Assembly: GCA_900763995.1 (NCBI GenBank)
Contig: CAAFMK010000055.1
Location: 1-28,356 of the forward strand
Origin: an uncultured Oscillospiraceae bacterium
Lineage (GTDB): Bacteria > Bacillota > Clostridia > Oscillospirales > Oscillospiraceae
DNA length: 28,356 nucleotides
Direction: 5' to 3'
Part shown: positions 1 through 7,135 of the stretch, one piece after another
Numbering within the stretch: the first letter of the stretch is position 1
How the letters are laid out: the number at the start of each line of letters is the position of its first letter
Translations under genes and position numbers: made by a program
Notes under the pieces: generated by a model
Told to the model about the DNA's origin: nothing
The model's input: only the letters and a program-made list of their open reading frames with translations
Database searches by the model: none

Positions 1-309
1 TATACCAGGGAGAACTTCCACATTGAACCCATGCTCTTTCAACATGGGCAACAGTTTTTCTGCTCCAGAGTAAAAGCCTGTATCCCCACTATAGAGCACA
101 CATGGGGCCTGCTCTGTAGTTGCTTGCAGCAGTGCAAGGATATTCTCTGGTCTGGTGGCTGAACTCCTTTTCACTTCATCCCCCAAAGACAGGCTCTCCA
201 GCAGGCGGGGGGCACCGATGATATAATCTGACTGCTCCAGTGCTTTTTGTCCCTGCAAGGTCATGGTCTGCACTCCGCCACAGCCTGTGCCAATCAAGGT
301 AACGGTCAT
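1..309 (-). CDS. cbiE: Cobalt-precorrin-7 (C5)-methyltransferase CbiE, N-terminal part (runs off left edge)
   Basis: This is the N-terminal 103 residues of a tetrapyrrole methylase that uses SAM to methylate C5 (and, where CbiT is fused, to pair with C15 methylation/decarboxylation) late in corrin-ring synthesis. The start reads MTVTLIGTGCGG, the glycine-rich SAM-binding loop typical of CbiE. It is followed by a GAPRLLES stretch and by VLYSGDTGFYSG, the SGDpGFyS signature of this subfamily. The ATG at 309 overlaps the stop of the upstream cbiJ gene in an ATGA junction, so the two are translationally coupled. The C-terminus lies outside the window, so I cannot say whether CbiT is fused to it. 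The assignment to CbiE rather than another Cbi methylase rests on the two motifs and on the operon context. Confidence 0.88.
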   Translation of the reverse strand, partial: MTVTLIGTGCGGVQTMTLQGQKALEQSDYIIGAPRLLESLSLGDEVKRSSATRPENILALLQATTEQAPCVLYSGDTGFYSGAEKLLPMLKEHGFNVEVLPGI

Positions 310-1040
310 AACAGCTTCTCCCTTAGTTGTGATAAGATTTCCTCCATGCTCTCCCCAGCATCAGCTGGCCGCCCCACAAGGATCACAGGGATCTGGAGTG
401 CCTTGGCCGCCTGGATTTTCTCCAGAAAGCCCCCCACTGTCCCTCCATCCTTTGTGACCAACCAGCTGATCTGATACTGTTCCAGCATGGCCTCGTTGAG
501 CTTTTGTCCAAATGGCCCCTGTAAGGCCAGGATATTTCGGTGGGGCAGCCCAATTTCCTCACAGGCACAAATTCCCTGTACGCTGGGCAGCACTCTGGCA
601 AACAGGCGATTTTTATCCAGGCTTGCAAAGGCAGACAGCTCCTTTGCACCAGTGGTTAGGAGAATATTTCCAGTCTGCTTGGAAAGAAATTCAGCGGCCT
701 GTCCACAGCTGTCCACCTGGATCACCCCATCGGTTGGACTGGCTGGACGAAGGAGCCGACGCAGGGGGATACCGGCCCTCAAACAGGCCGATTTAATATT
801 TGCTGTGGCCTCCACTGCGTATGGGTGGGTGGCATCAATACACTGGTCGTAGCCGCTGACGCATTCCGCCAGTTCATCGGCATTTTTTCGACCGACCCAG
901 AGTGTAAGCCCCTTAAGATTGGCCAATTCCTCTCCACCCAGTTGGGTGGCCACACTGACAGTGACCTCTGCCCCAAGGGCCAGCAGTTCCTGTCCCAGCA
1001 GCCTCCCCTCAGTGGTTCCTCCAAAAATCAGGATCTTCAT
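306..1040 (-). CDS. cbiJ: Precorrin-6A / cobalt-precorrin-6A reductase (CobK/CbiJ)
   Basis: This NAD(P)H-dependent reductase reduces the corrin macrocycle at precorrin-6A in cobalamin synthesis. The N-terminus MKILIFGGTTEGRLL is the classic dinucleotide-binding start of the CobK/CbiJ family. Further matches are CIDATHPYAVEAT in the middle and WLVTKDGGTVGGFLEKI near the C-terminus, which is the family TKdSG-like motif. I chose the ATG at 1040 (244 residues) because GAGGG lies five bases upstream. The earlier ATG at 1052 has its purine-rich stretch too close. The start overlaps the end of cobJ by about 30 bases and the stop overlaps the cbiE start. The length fits the family at about 250 residues. 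Confidence 0.93.
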   Translation of the reverse strand: MKILIFGGTTEGRLLGQELLALGAEVTVSVATQLGGEELANLKGLTLWVGRKNADELAECVSGYDQCIDATHPYAVEATANIKSACLRAGIPLRRLLRPASPTDGVIQVDSCGQAAEFLSKQTGNILLTTGAKELSAFASLDKNRLFARVLPSVQGICACEEIGLPHRNILALQGPFGQKLNEAMLEQYQISWLVTKDGGTVGGFLEKIQAAKALQIPVILVGRPADAGESMEEILSQLREKLL

Positions 1041-1770
1041 TTTTTCCCTCATAGCCCCTTGGTGTCACCAGTCTGTCTCCGCATACTACTGTAGAACTGC
1101 TGCCCACAAACACTGTGGTGAACATATCAACACACGCCGTTCTAAGCTGTTCCAGGGTAAGTACCTTATGCTCCTGCCCCTCCCGGCCAATGTTACGCAC
1201 CCAGCCACACAGGGTATTTGGACTTTTGTGCTGGAGCAGGATGTCACAGGCCCGCTGTAAATAATCGACCCGTTTTTTGGAGGATGGGTTATAAAGGCAC
1301 AGGGCAAAATCTCCTTTTGCAGCACATTCCAGTCTATTGGCAATCACTTCCCATGGGGTAAGCAGATCAGACAGGGAGATCACACAAAAGTCATGCCCCA
1401 GAGGTGCTCCCAATACCGCCCCACCAGATAGAGCCGCCGTCACACCGGGCACCACCTCGATCTCCATATCTTCATACTCCTCTGACAGCTGGAGCATCAA
1501 CCCTGCCATGCCGTAGACCCCTGCATCCCCACTGCACACCATTGCCACAATCTTTCCCCCAGCGGCAGTGTCAAGTGCCCAGCGACACCGGTCGATCTCC
1601 TGCCGCATGGGCGTGGTGTAAGTCTCTTTTTCGGGAAACATATCACGAATCAGGTCAATATACACCACATATCCACACAGCACCTGGGCCTGTTCCAGGG
1701 CCGCTCTGGCCTGCGCTGTCATATATGCGCCGCCACCGGGCCCAAGGCCAACCACAAATACCTTATCCAT
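1009..1770 (-). CDS. cbiH: Precorrin-3B / cobalt-factor III C17-methyltransferase (CobJ/CbiH), ring contraction
   Basis: This SAM-dependent tetrapyrrole methylase methylates C17 with contraction of the porphyrinoid ring to the corrin skeleton. Visible signatures are VFVVGLGPGGGAYMT at the N-terminus (SAM-binding loop), CSGDAGVYGMAG (the GDaGvYGMA motif of CobJ/CbiH), EVVPGVTAAL, and a C-terminal VTPRGYE typical of the subfamily. An in-frame GTG at 1776 gives two extra residues, but its ribosome binding site would be only one base away. The ATG at 1770 has GGAGG seven bases upstream, so I use that (253 residues). It overlaps the last codons of cbiG by eight bases. In the anaerobic route implied by cbiD and cbiG, the enzyme should be called CbiH. 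No iron-sulfur extension is present. Confidence 0.94.
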   Translation of the reverse strand: MDKVFVVGLGPGGGAYMTAQARAALEQAQVLCGYVVYIDLIRDMFPEKETYTTPMRQEIDRCRWALDTAAGGKIVAMVCSGDAGVYGMAGLMLQLSEEYEDMEIEVVPGVTAALSGGAVLGAPLGHDFCVISLSDLLTPWEVIANRLECAAKGDFALCLYNPSSKKRVDYLQRACDILLQHKSPNTLCGWVRNIGREGQEHKVLTLEQLRTACVDMFTTVFVGSSSTVVCGDRLVTPRGYEGKNEDPDFWRNH

Positions 1771-2761
1771 GTCCACACCTCCAACTAAGTGTAAAATCCC
1801 TCAAAGCAAGGGCCATGGTCACACCGTTATTTTGATATTTCTTGCCCAATAGGGTGCCGCCACCACTGCCAAGTACCGCACTGCGCTGACATACATTGTC
1901 CACCCCAGTCACCTGCTGGACAAAAGCAGAGGATGTGAATTCCCCCTCCAGGTCAGACAGCGCTTGGGCAGAGTAGGTTTCAAAGGGGAGATTGTGCTCG
2001 TTGCAAAAGGCCAAAAGTCCGTCCTCGTTCCCCTTCAAATCAATACTGCACACCTTATAGACAGACTGCGCACTCATATTTTCCTGCGCCAAAAGTTCAT
2101 AAAATGCCTGTTCCAAGTGCTCCTTGCTGGTACCCCTCCGACAGCCTACACCGAGGACTGCAACTTTTGGAATCAGCTTCAACCATCTCCCAGTTGGTCT
2201 GTACGCAGTCACACAGACATCGCAGTCCTCTTTTTGTGCCAGAACTATCCCTCTTGGTGGTGTTCCCCAAATAGGATAGTCACTATAGATAGAAATGGTC
2301 TCTCCATTTAGTATCCCAGCGGAAATTTCTTTGATTTTTGCGGGATTTTCTACCCACAATCCCTGTACTCTGGCCCACTGATCCACAGAAAAGAGGCCGT
2401 TTACATCTGTTGCTGTGGTGATTACCGGCGTTCCACCGCACCGCTGTGCAATGCTTCTGGCCAGATCATTGGCTCCCCCCAGGTGACCACTGAGGATGGG
2501 GATGACAAACTGCCCACCCTCATCAACCACCACCACTGCAGGGTCGGTGGTCTTATGTTTGATGTGGGGTGCAATCGCCCGCACTGCAATACCAGCAGCT
2601 CCTACAAACACCAGCCCGAAGTCTGTACAAAAGTTTTCCTTTGTCCACTGGGAGAGTGTACAGCCCTTTCCGCAACGAAATGCCTGCCCATTCAGCCCCT
2701 CTGCCAGCATTTGGGCCAAGGCGAAGCCAGCCTGGGTAAAGGCCAGCAGTTGGATTTTCAT
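1763..2761 (-). CDS. cbiG: Cobalt-precorrin-5A hydrolase CbiG
   Basis: CbiG opens the ring-A delta-lactone of cobalt-precorrin-5A and releases acetaldehyde. It is a hallmark of the anaerobic cobalamin pathway. The 332-residue protein has the usual three-part layout. An N-terminal CbiG_N region (about residues 45-130) contains FVGAAGIAVRAIAPHIKHK, VVVVDEGG and ILSGHLGGANDLA. A short middle domain follows. The C-terminal CbiG_C domain (about 205-330) begins VAVLGVGCRRGTS and ends with a GSGGGTLLGKK stretch. The ATG at 2761 overlaps the cbiF stop as ATGA, and the 3' end overlaps cbiH by eight bases. No truncation or unusual residue was noticed. Confidence 0.95.
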   Translation of the reverse strand: MKIQLLAFTQAGFALAQMLAEGLNGQAFRCGKGCTLSQWTKENFCTDFGLVFVGAAGIAVRAIAPHIKHKTTDPAVVVVDEGGQFVIPILSGHLGGANDLARSIAQRCGGTPVITTATDVNGLFSVDQWARVQGLWVENPAKIKEISAGILNGETISIYSDYPIWGTPPRGIVLAQKEDCDVCVTAYRPTGRWLKLIPKVAVLGVGCRRGTSKEHLEQAFYELLAQENMSAQSVYKVCSIDLKGNEDGLLAFCNEHNLPFETYSAQALSDLEGEFTSSAFVQQVTGVDNVCQRSAVLGSGGGTLLGKKYQNNGVTMALALRDFTLSWRCGHG

Positions 2762-3513
2762 ATAGTCCCCTCTCGAAATTCCGTTGTAAAGGATGGATCA
2801 TACAGCTTACTGCGCTCATAAGTCCCAGCTAAAAAGTCCCCCACCAGTACCAGTGCGGTCTTTGTAATGTTGTGGATCTGCCCTGTCTGGGCCAGTTCTC
2901 CAAGGGGACAGTGCAGTACCTTCTCCTCCGGCCATGTGGCCTTATAGACCAGTGCGGCAGGGGTTGCAGGGGTATACGCCCCTTTTAGCAGCTCCTTTTG
3001 AAGTGGTTCCAACATACTAGCAGACAGAAAAATCACCATGGTGGCTCTATGGGCAGCCAGTGCGGCAATCGACTCCCGCTCAGGCACCGGGGTGCGTCCA
3101 GCCATACGGGTAATAATGACACTCTGGCTCACTCCGGGCAGTGTGTACTCCCCCTCCACCGCCGCAGCCGCTCCGCAGAAGCTGGACACACCTGGGGTGA
3201 CGGCATAGGAGATGCCCTTTTCATCCAGCGCATCCATCTGCTCTTTAATGGCACCGTACAGGCAGGGATCTCCTGTGTGGAGCCGCACCACCATTTTCCC
3301 ATCTTCCTCTGCATGGAAGATAACCTCCAGCACCTGCTCCAGTGTCATATGGGCGCTATTATAGACACAGCAGTCCCCTTTACATAATCCAAGCAGAGCC
3401 GGATTGACCAAGCTCCCCGCATAAATCACCACATCTGCCTGCTCCAGCAGAGAGGCCCCCCTTTGTGTGATCAAGTCAGGTGCCCCAGGCCCTGCCCCTA
3501 CAAAATGAACCAT
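2758..3513 (-). CDS. cbiF: Cobalt-precorrin-4 C11-methyltransferase (CbiF/CobM)
   Basis: This SAM-dependent methylase acts at C11 after ring contraction. The start MVHFVGAGPGAPDLITQRG is almost the textbook CbiF N-terminus. It is followed by ADVVIYAGSLVNP, the CbiF/CobM-specific motif, then HTGDPCLYGAIKEQMDAL and TPGVSSFCGAAAA. The 251-residue length matches the family. The ATG at 3513 has AAAGGAG six bases upstream and sits three bases after the cbiL stop, and the stop codon overlaps the cbiG start. Specificity over other tetrapyrrole methylases is well supported by the YAGSLVNP motif. Confidence 0.96.
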   Translation of the reverse strand: MVHFVGAGPGAPDLITQRGASLLEQADVVIYAGSLVNPALLGLCKGDCCVYNSAHMTLEQVLEVIFHAEEDGKMVVRLHTGDPCLYGAIKEQMDALDEKGISYAVTPGVSSFCGAAAAVEGEYTLPGVSQSVIITRMAGRTPVPERESIAALAAHRATMVIFLSASMLEPLQKELLKGAYTPATPAALVYKATWPEEKVLHCPLGELAQTGQIHNITKTALVLVGDFLAGTYERSKLYDPSFTTEFREGTI

Positions 3514-3516
3514 AGC

Positions 3517-4212
3517 TTACTCCTTTATGATTATGGTAGAAAAATATCCCGCTTCTACATCTGCCCTCAAGTCGTGGCAGACACGCTCCCCAGGCAGCCC
3601 ACAATTTTGTACCAAAGCCGCCCGCTCCAGCAGGCCCTTTCGTTCCAGCTGTTCGATCACCTTGGGAAGCTGCCGCCCCGACTTCATCAGCACCTTTGTC
3701 CCAGCGGCATCCAGCGCCTCCTCCAGTGGCGTACTACCAGCTGGAAAGATATGCAGCGGAGCATTTTGCGTGGTAAGACTACAGTTAAGCTTTGCCGCTA
3801 CTGCACAAAAGCTTGGAACTCCAGGTACCATGACCGTCTCAAATCCTCTCTCAGCCAACATCTCCATCATATAACCACTGGTGGCATAGATGGACACATC
3901 TCCCAGATTCATCATGGCCACATCCTGTCCCGCTGACAGGTGCTGTGCAATGGTGGCCACCCCCTGCTCATAGTCCTGCTGCCGACGCGATCCCCCCCGT
4001 TCCATGGAGATGTCAATGGGCAAAATGATCTTATGTGTGCAATCTATCACCTGTTTTGCAATCTCAAATGCCAGCATATCTCCATTTTTTGTACGAGGTG
4101 CCGCAATCACGGGACAGGTCTTTAAAATCCGTACCCCTTTTAATGTAATCAGCTCGGGGTCACCTGGCCCCACCCCAACGCTGAAAAAAGTTCCTTTCTT
4201 TACCTCTTCCAT
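3517..4212 (-). CDS. cbiL: Cobalt-precorrin-2 C20-methyltransferase (CbiL/CobI)
   Basis: CbiL carries out the first committed methylation of the corrin branch, at C20 of cobalt-precorrin-2. The sequence has TFFSVGVGPGDPELITLKG (SAM loop, CbiL type), CPVIAAPRTKNGDMLAFEIAKQVI, MNLGDVSIYATSGYMM (GDvsiYsT, specific to CobI/CbiL) and VPGVPSFCAVAAKL. The ATG at 4212 lies inside the end of cbiD (13-base overlap). Its ribosome binding site is weak and very close, so translation probably depends on coupling to cbiD. The length of 231 residues is normal. Confidence 0.95.
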   Translation of the reverse strand: MEEVKKGTFFSVGVGPGDPELITLKGVRILKTCPVIAAPRTKNGDMLAFEIAKQVIDCTHKIILPIDISMERGGSRRQQDYEQGVATIAQHLSAGQDVAMMNLGDVSIYATSGYMMEMLAERGFETVMVPGVPSFCAVAAKLNCSLTTQNAPLHIFPAGSTPLEEALDAAGTKVLMKSGRQLPKVIEQLERKGLLERAALVQNCGLPGERVCHDLRADVEAGYFSTIIIKE

Positions 4213-5336
4213 GCCTTTAAAATCTCCTTTGCTCCCTGTGTATGGCCTAAGGTGCCAAATTGGTTGGAAAACAGAACGGCCCCTACCTGAAACCTCCCAG
4301 CTGCCCGCCGATCCAAGTGGCGCTGAATGGCCTCCAGAAGCTTATCTAATACCCGCTCCCACAGACCAGCTTCCTTTAAAATCGTGATACATTGGTCTGC
4401 GGTGGCCGCACCCATTAATTTACAGCAGACAGTCTGCTCCGCCCCACAAATGGCCCCATAGGCACAAAACAGCTCAGTACGACAGTCCGCCCAACGGCTA
4501 TGGGTATTCATGATCCCCCCCGCTATCTTAACCAGCTTTCCTACATGGCCTACAAGCAGAATTTCAGAAAATTCCTGTGCTCCTCCCTCGTCCAGTGCTT
4601 CCCCAATAAAATTTGAGCACTTGACAATGGGAATATCCAGACGATCCATGCCCTGCTCCTGTAAAAAATCCATCCCATAGTTCCCAGGTGTGAGGATGAC
4701 CCCCTTTGCCTTTAGCGCAGCGGCCTGTCTTAGCTCAATGGAGATGGTATCCACCAGGGCCTGCATACTCATAGGTTCTACAATACCAGAGGTTCCCAGG
4801 ATAGAGATCCCCCCCTCTACGCCAAGGTTGGGATTGAAGGTCTTTTTGGCAACCTGCTCCCCGTTGGGTACAAAAATTGTGACCTGAATCCCCCCCCGAT
4901 ACCTATGGGCAGCACAAACAGCCTCTACCTCTTGCGCAATCATCTCCCGTGGTACACGGTTGATTGCCGCTGCTCCCACTGGCTGATCAAGGCCAGGCTT
5001 TGTCACACGCCCGACTCCTTCACCACCCTCAATGGTGATTTCCGCTGCTGTCACCCGTTCCACTCTGGCAAAGATCACCAGCCCAGCTGTGGCATCAATG
5101 TCGTCTCCCGCATCCTTTCTGATGCCGCAGACTGCTCCTGCTCCCTCCATTTGGCATCCCTGTGTCTCCTCCTCCACCAAAATACCCTTTGGTGTCATCA
5201 GATGCACCTGCTCTGGTGCACGACCAGTGAGCAGAAGCTCCGTGGCCCCTGCTGCGGCCAGGGCCGCACATGTACCTGTGGTATAACCGCAGCGCAGACG
5301 CTTTCCACCAGAGTTGATATAGTGCTCAAAAGCCAT
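4200..5336 (-). CDS. cbiD: Cobalt-precorrin-5B C1-methyltransferase CbiD
   Basis: This is the first gene of the operon. CbiD methylates C1 in the anaerobic B12 pathway and is structurally unrelated to the other Cbi methylases. The N-terminus contains RLRCGYTTGTCAALAAAGA, the signature GYTTGTCAAAAAKAA-type block. It is followed by VRKDAGDDxDxT-like sequence (IRKDAGDDIDATAG), NLGVEGGISILGTSGIV and LLVGHVGKLVKIAGGIMNTHS. These are the main conserved CbiD blocks, in the right order over 378 residues. GGGAG lies about eight bases before the ATG. The gene sits directly downstream of a cobalamin riboswitch and terminator, so expression should fall when B12 is plentiful. Confidence 0.97.
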   Translation of the reverse strand: MAFEHYINSGGKRLRCGYTTGTCAALAAAGATELLLTGRAPEQVHLMTPKGILVEEETQGCQMEGAGAVCGIRKDAGDDIDATAGLVIFARVERVTAAEITIEGGEGVGRVTKPGLDQPVGAAAINRVPREMIAQEVEAVCAAHRYRGGIQVTIFVPNGEQVAKKTFNPNLGVEGGISILGTSGIVEPMSMQALVDTISIELRQAAALKAKGVILTPGNYGMDFLQEQGMDRLDIPIVKCSNFIGEALDEGGAQEFSEILLVGHVGKLVKIAGGIMNTHSRWADCRTELFCAYGAICGAEQTVCCKLMGAATADQCITILKEAGLWERVLDKLLEAIQRHLDRRAAGRFQVGAVLFSNQFGTLGHTQGAKEILKAWKR

Positions 5337-5361
5337 GTCATATCTCCCTCAAATCATATGT

Positions 5362-5405
5362 GCAGAAAAAACAACGACTGCCCATAGGAAAGCTCCTATG
5401 GGCAG
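5362..5405 (-). terminator. Intrinsic terminator, expression platform of the cobalamin riboswitch
   Basis: On the minus strand there is a perfect 12-bp stem (arms 5394-5405 and 5378-5389, CTGCCCATAGGA and its complement, 4-base loop). It is followed by TCGTTGTTTTTT. This is a Rho-independent terminator between the aptamer and the cbiD ribosome binding site, so the switch most likely works by premature transcription termination. Confidence 0.9.
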
Positions 5406-5478
5406 CGCAAAGGAAGGCGAAGAACTCTCTCCGTCACACATCACCGCTGGCAAAAGGACCGTTGCCTGTTTGGAATCC

Positions 5479-5627
5479 TCTGGCAGTGGAATATTCTGAC
5501 TTATGCCTCAACACTTTGGGCCGTCTTCCCAGACAGTTTTCCATCCAGTGACCTCATGGCCCATTGCTCCACAAATACAGCAGCGTCCCTGTGCAGGATT
5601 CTCACCTGTCTTTCTCCGTCTGCCAGA
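5479..5627 (-). promoter_or_regulatory. Cobalamin (B12) riboswitch aptamer
   Basis: Read on the minus strand, this leader carries the conserved cobalamin-aptamer pieces in order: GACAGGTGAGAATCC near 5600-5615, CAGGGACGCTGCTGTA, a GTCACTGG segment, a GGGAAGACGG segment, and GAGGCATAAGTCAGAATA near 5495-5515 (close to the B12-box consensus). An eight-base perfect P1 helix closes it (5620-5627 TCTGGCAG with 5479-5486 CTGCCAGA). The P1 boundaries define the coordinates. It precedes the cbi operon, so it senses adenosyl- or methyl-cobalamin and controls its own pathway. Ligand subclass was not resolved. Confidence 0.93.
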
Positions 5628-5719
5628 CCTTATTCTCTTCTAAGGCAACACCACACAATGTCATCTGCGGCGCTTTTCGAAAATCGCTCTTGTTGAATTA
5701 TGCGGGATTGCCCTAAAAC

Positions 5720-5748
5720 ATTATAGGCAATCAGTCTCTATTTTGCAA
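5720..5748 (-). promoter_or_regulatory. Promoter of the cbi operon
   Basis: On the minus strand there is TTGCAA (5743-5748), a 17-base spacer, and a perfect TATAAT (5720-5725). It lies about 100 bases upstream of the riboswitch aptamer and fits a vegetative sigma-A promoter. Confidence 0.8.
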
Positions 5749-5791
5749 GAATGATTTGCATGGTTTGACGAAAGCACACCTGTAAATATCC

Positions 5792-5820
5792 ATGACAAAC
5801 ACCATGGAATATGCTATCAT
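5792..5820 (+). promoter_or_regulatory. Probable sigma-A promoter of the DUF4317 gene
   Basis: ATGACA (5792-5797), a 17-base spacer and TATCAT (5815-5820) each match the consensus hexamers at five of six positions. The start codon is about 50 bases downstream. It is divergent from the cbi promoter. A nearby TTGACG at 5765 has no good partner at the right distance. Confidence 0.6.
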
Positions 5821-5872
5821 AGCATTATCACAGCCCCTTGGTGTGAAATTACAGTAAGATGTGAGGCATATC

Positions 5873-7030
5873 ATGAATCAAAAAGAACTCAATGAACTGC
5901 GCCGCCGTTTTCGCCCAGATAAAACCGCCATCAGCCGTATCTATGGCTGCTATGTCAACAGCCAAAAAGAGATCATTTCTTACATTGATGAATCTCTGGG
6001 TACTATGGCAGAAGAGGAAATCGAGAAGTATCTGGGACTGCTGAAAAAATCCCTGTCCGGCGCTCTTGACCGCAACCTGATCGATATCAGCTTTTCCACC
6101 CAGCAGGTGGCTGACAGTGAGGAACACCGACTGCTTTGTGCACTGCGTACATCTGAATTGAAGGACGAGGAGATCCGGCAGTCCTTCTATGAAAAAATAA
6201 TTGGCTCTCTTGATTTTGAAGAGGACAACTACCTGATTTTATTGGCTCATGACAGCTATGATGTCCCCTATAAGGGGGGCAATGATGAGCTGTTTGAGGA
6301 CGGCTCTGACTGTGTATTTTCTTACTTTGTGTGTTGTGTGTGTCCTGTGCGCAATGGAAAGCCTGAACTGGGCTATTGTGTGGGAGAAAACACATTCCGC
6401 AGCTGTACACCCAACCAGATCGTAGCACCTCCTGAGCTGGGTTTCCTCTTCCCTGCCTTCGATCAGCGCTGTGCAAACATCTACAATGCTCTATTTTACA
6501 CACGGAAAATAGAGCAGCTTCACCAGTCGGTCATTGATACCATCTTCCACACACAGCCACCCATGTCCGCAGCAGAGCAGAGAGAGGCCTTTGAAACTGC
6601 CCTCTCTGAGTCTCTGGAAGATGGGTGCAGCCTTGAGGTGATACAGGCTGTCCATGAACAGCTGAGAGATCAAATTGTGGCCCACAAGGAGTCTAAAGAC
6701 CCAGAACCTCTGGCGGTCTCTGCCGGTGTGGTCAGCCGGATTTTAGCAGACTGTGGTGTGGATGAGGATCGGATCGCCGCCTTTGAGGAAAAATGTACGG
6801 AACAATTTGGGTCGGATGCCCCTCTCTCCCCGGCCAACCTCATTGACAGCGGAAAGTTTGAGGTGAAAAGCTCACAGGCCACTATTTCTGTTAAGCCAGA
6901 GCACAGCTATATGGTAGAGACCCGGATGATCGATGGGAGAAAGTATTTCCTGATCCCAGCGGACGAGCTGGTTGAAGTAAATGGCTTTGGTGTCCACTTC
7001 GCAACACCAGAACTGGCAGAGAACACATAA
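5873..7030 (+). CDS. DUF4317 family protein, function unknown
   Basis: This 385-residue soluble protein belongs to DUF4317, a family found mainly in Firmicutes with no established function. The family start is recognisable: MNQKELNELRRRFRPDKTA, then SRIYGCYVNSQKEIISY, and a region with LSGALDRNLIDISFS. No signal peptide, membrane segment or catalytic motif is evident. A DSYDVPYKG stretch followed by the VFSYFVCCVCPV segment is typical of the family. I chose the ATG at 5873 because GTGAGG lies six bases upstream; the in-frame GTG at 5861 is itself part of that ribosome binding site. The gene has its own promoter and is divergent from the cobalamin operon. No sequence evidence links it to B12. 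Family call is by recalled similarity. Confidence 0.85.
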   Translation: MNQKELNELRRRFRPDKTAISRIYGCYVNSQKEIISYIDESLGTMAEEEIEKYLGLLKKSLSGALDRNLIDISFSTQQVADSEEHRLLCALRTSELKDEEIRQSFYEKIIGSLDFEEDNYLILLAHDSYDVPYKGGNDELFEDGSDCVFSYFVCCVCPVRNGKPELGYCVGENTFRSCTPNQIVAPPELGFLFPAFDQRCANIYNALFYTRKIEQLHQSVIDTIFHTQPPMSAAEQREAFETALSESLEDGCSLEVIQAVHEQLRDQIVAHKESKDPEPLAVSAGVVSRILADCGVDEDRIAAFEEKCTEQFGSDAPLSPANLIDSGKFEVKSSQATISVKPEHSYMVETRMIDGRKYFLIPADELVEVNGFGVHFATPELAENT

Positions 7031-7037
7031 TAAATTT

Positions 7038-7084
7038 TATTTTCGGCATATGTCAATAACAATTATTGACATATGCCGAAAATA
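7038..7084 (+). promoter_or_regulatory. 22-bp palindrome overlapping the promoter of the DUF134-NifX gene (candidate operator)
   Basis: The arms 7038-7059 and 7063-7084 are perfect inverted repeats of 22 bases separated by CAA. The right arm contains a consensus TTGACA -35 hexamer (7066-7071), so a protein bound to this palindrome would cover the promoter. The next gene encodes a helix-turn-helix regulator, which suggests autoregulation, but that is inference. As RNA it could also form a hairpin after the DUF4317 stop, though no T-run follows. Confidence 0.65.
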
Positions 7085-7093
7085 TGTTATGCT
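7066..7093 (+). promoter_or_regulatory. Promoter of the DUF134-NifX fusion gene
   Basis: TTGACA (7066-7071) and TATGCT (7088-7093) are separated by 16 bases. They lie about 40 bases upstream of the ribosome binding site AGGAGGTG (7123-7130). The -35 lies inside the right arm of the palindrome. Confidence 0.65.
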
Positions 7094-7135
7094 ATAGACA
7101 CAGGTTTGTGATTGAGCGCTTCAGGAGGTGACAGT

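Noticed and set aside
7038..7084. Palindrome as a simple intrinsic terminator of the DUF4317 gene
   Set aside because: The stem is AT-rich and no T-run follows on the plus strand, while a good promoter -35 lies within it. A regulatory role fits better, though a dual role is not excluded.
7112..7135. Longer N-terminus of the DUF134-NifX fusion from the TTG at 7112
   Set aside because: No ribosome binding site precedes it. The AGGAGGTG at 7123-7130 and the family start MPRPRK point to the TTG at 7136.
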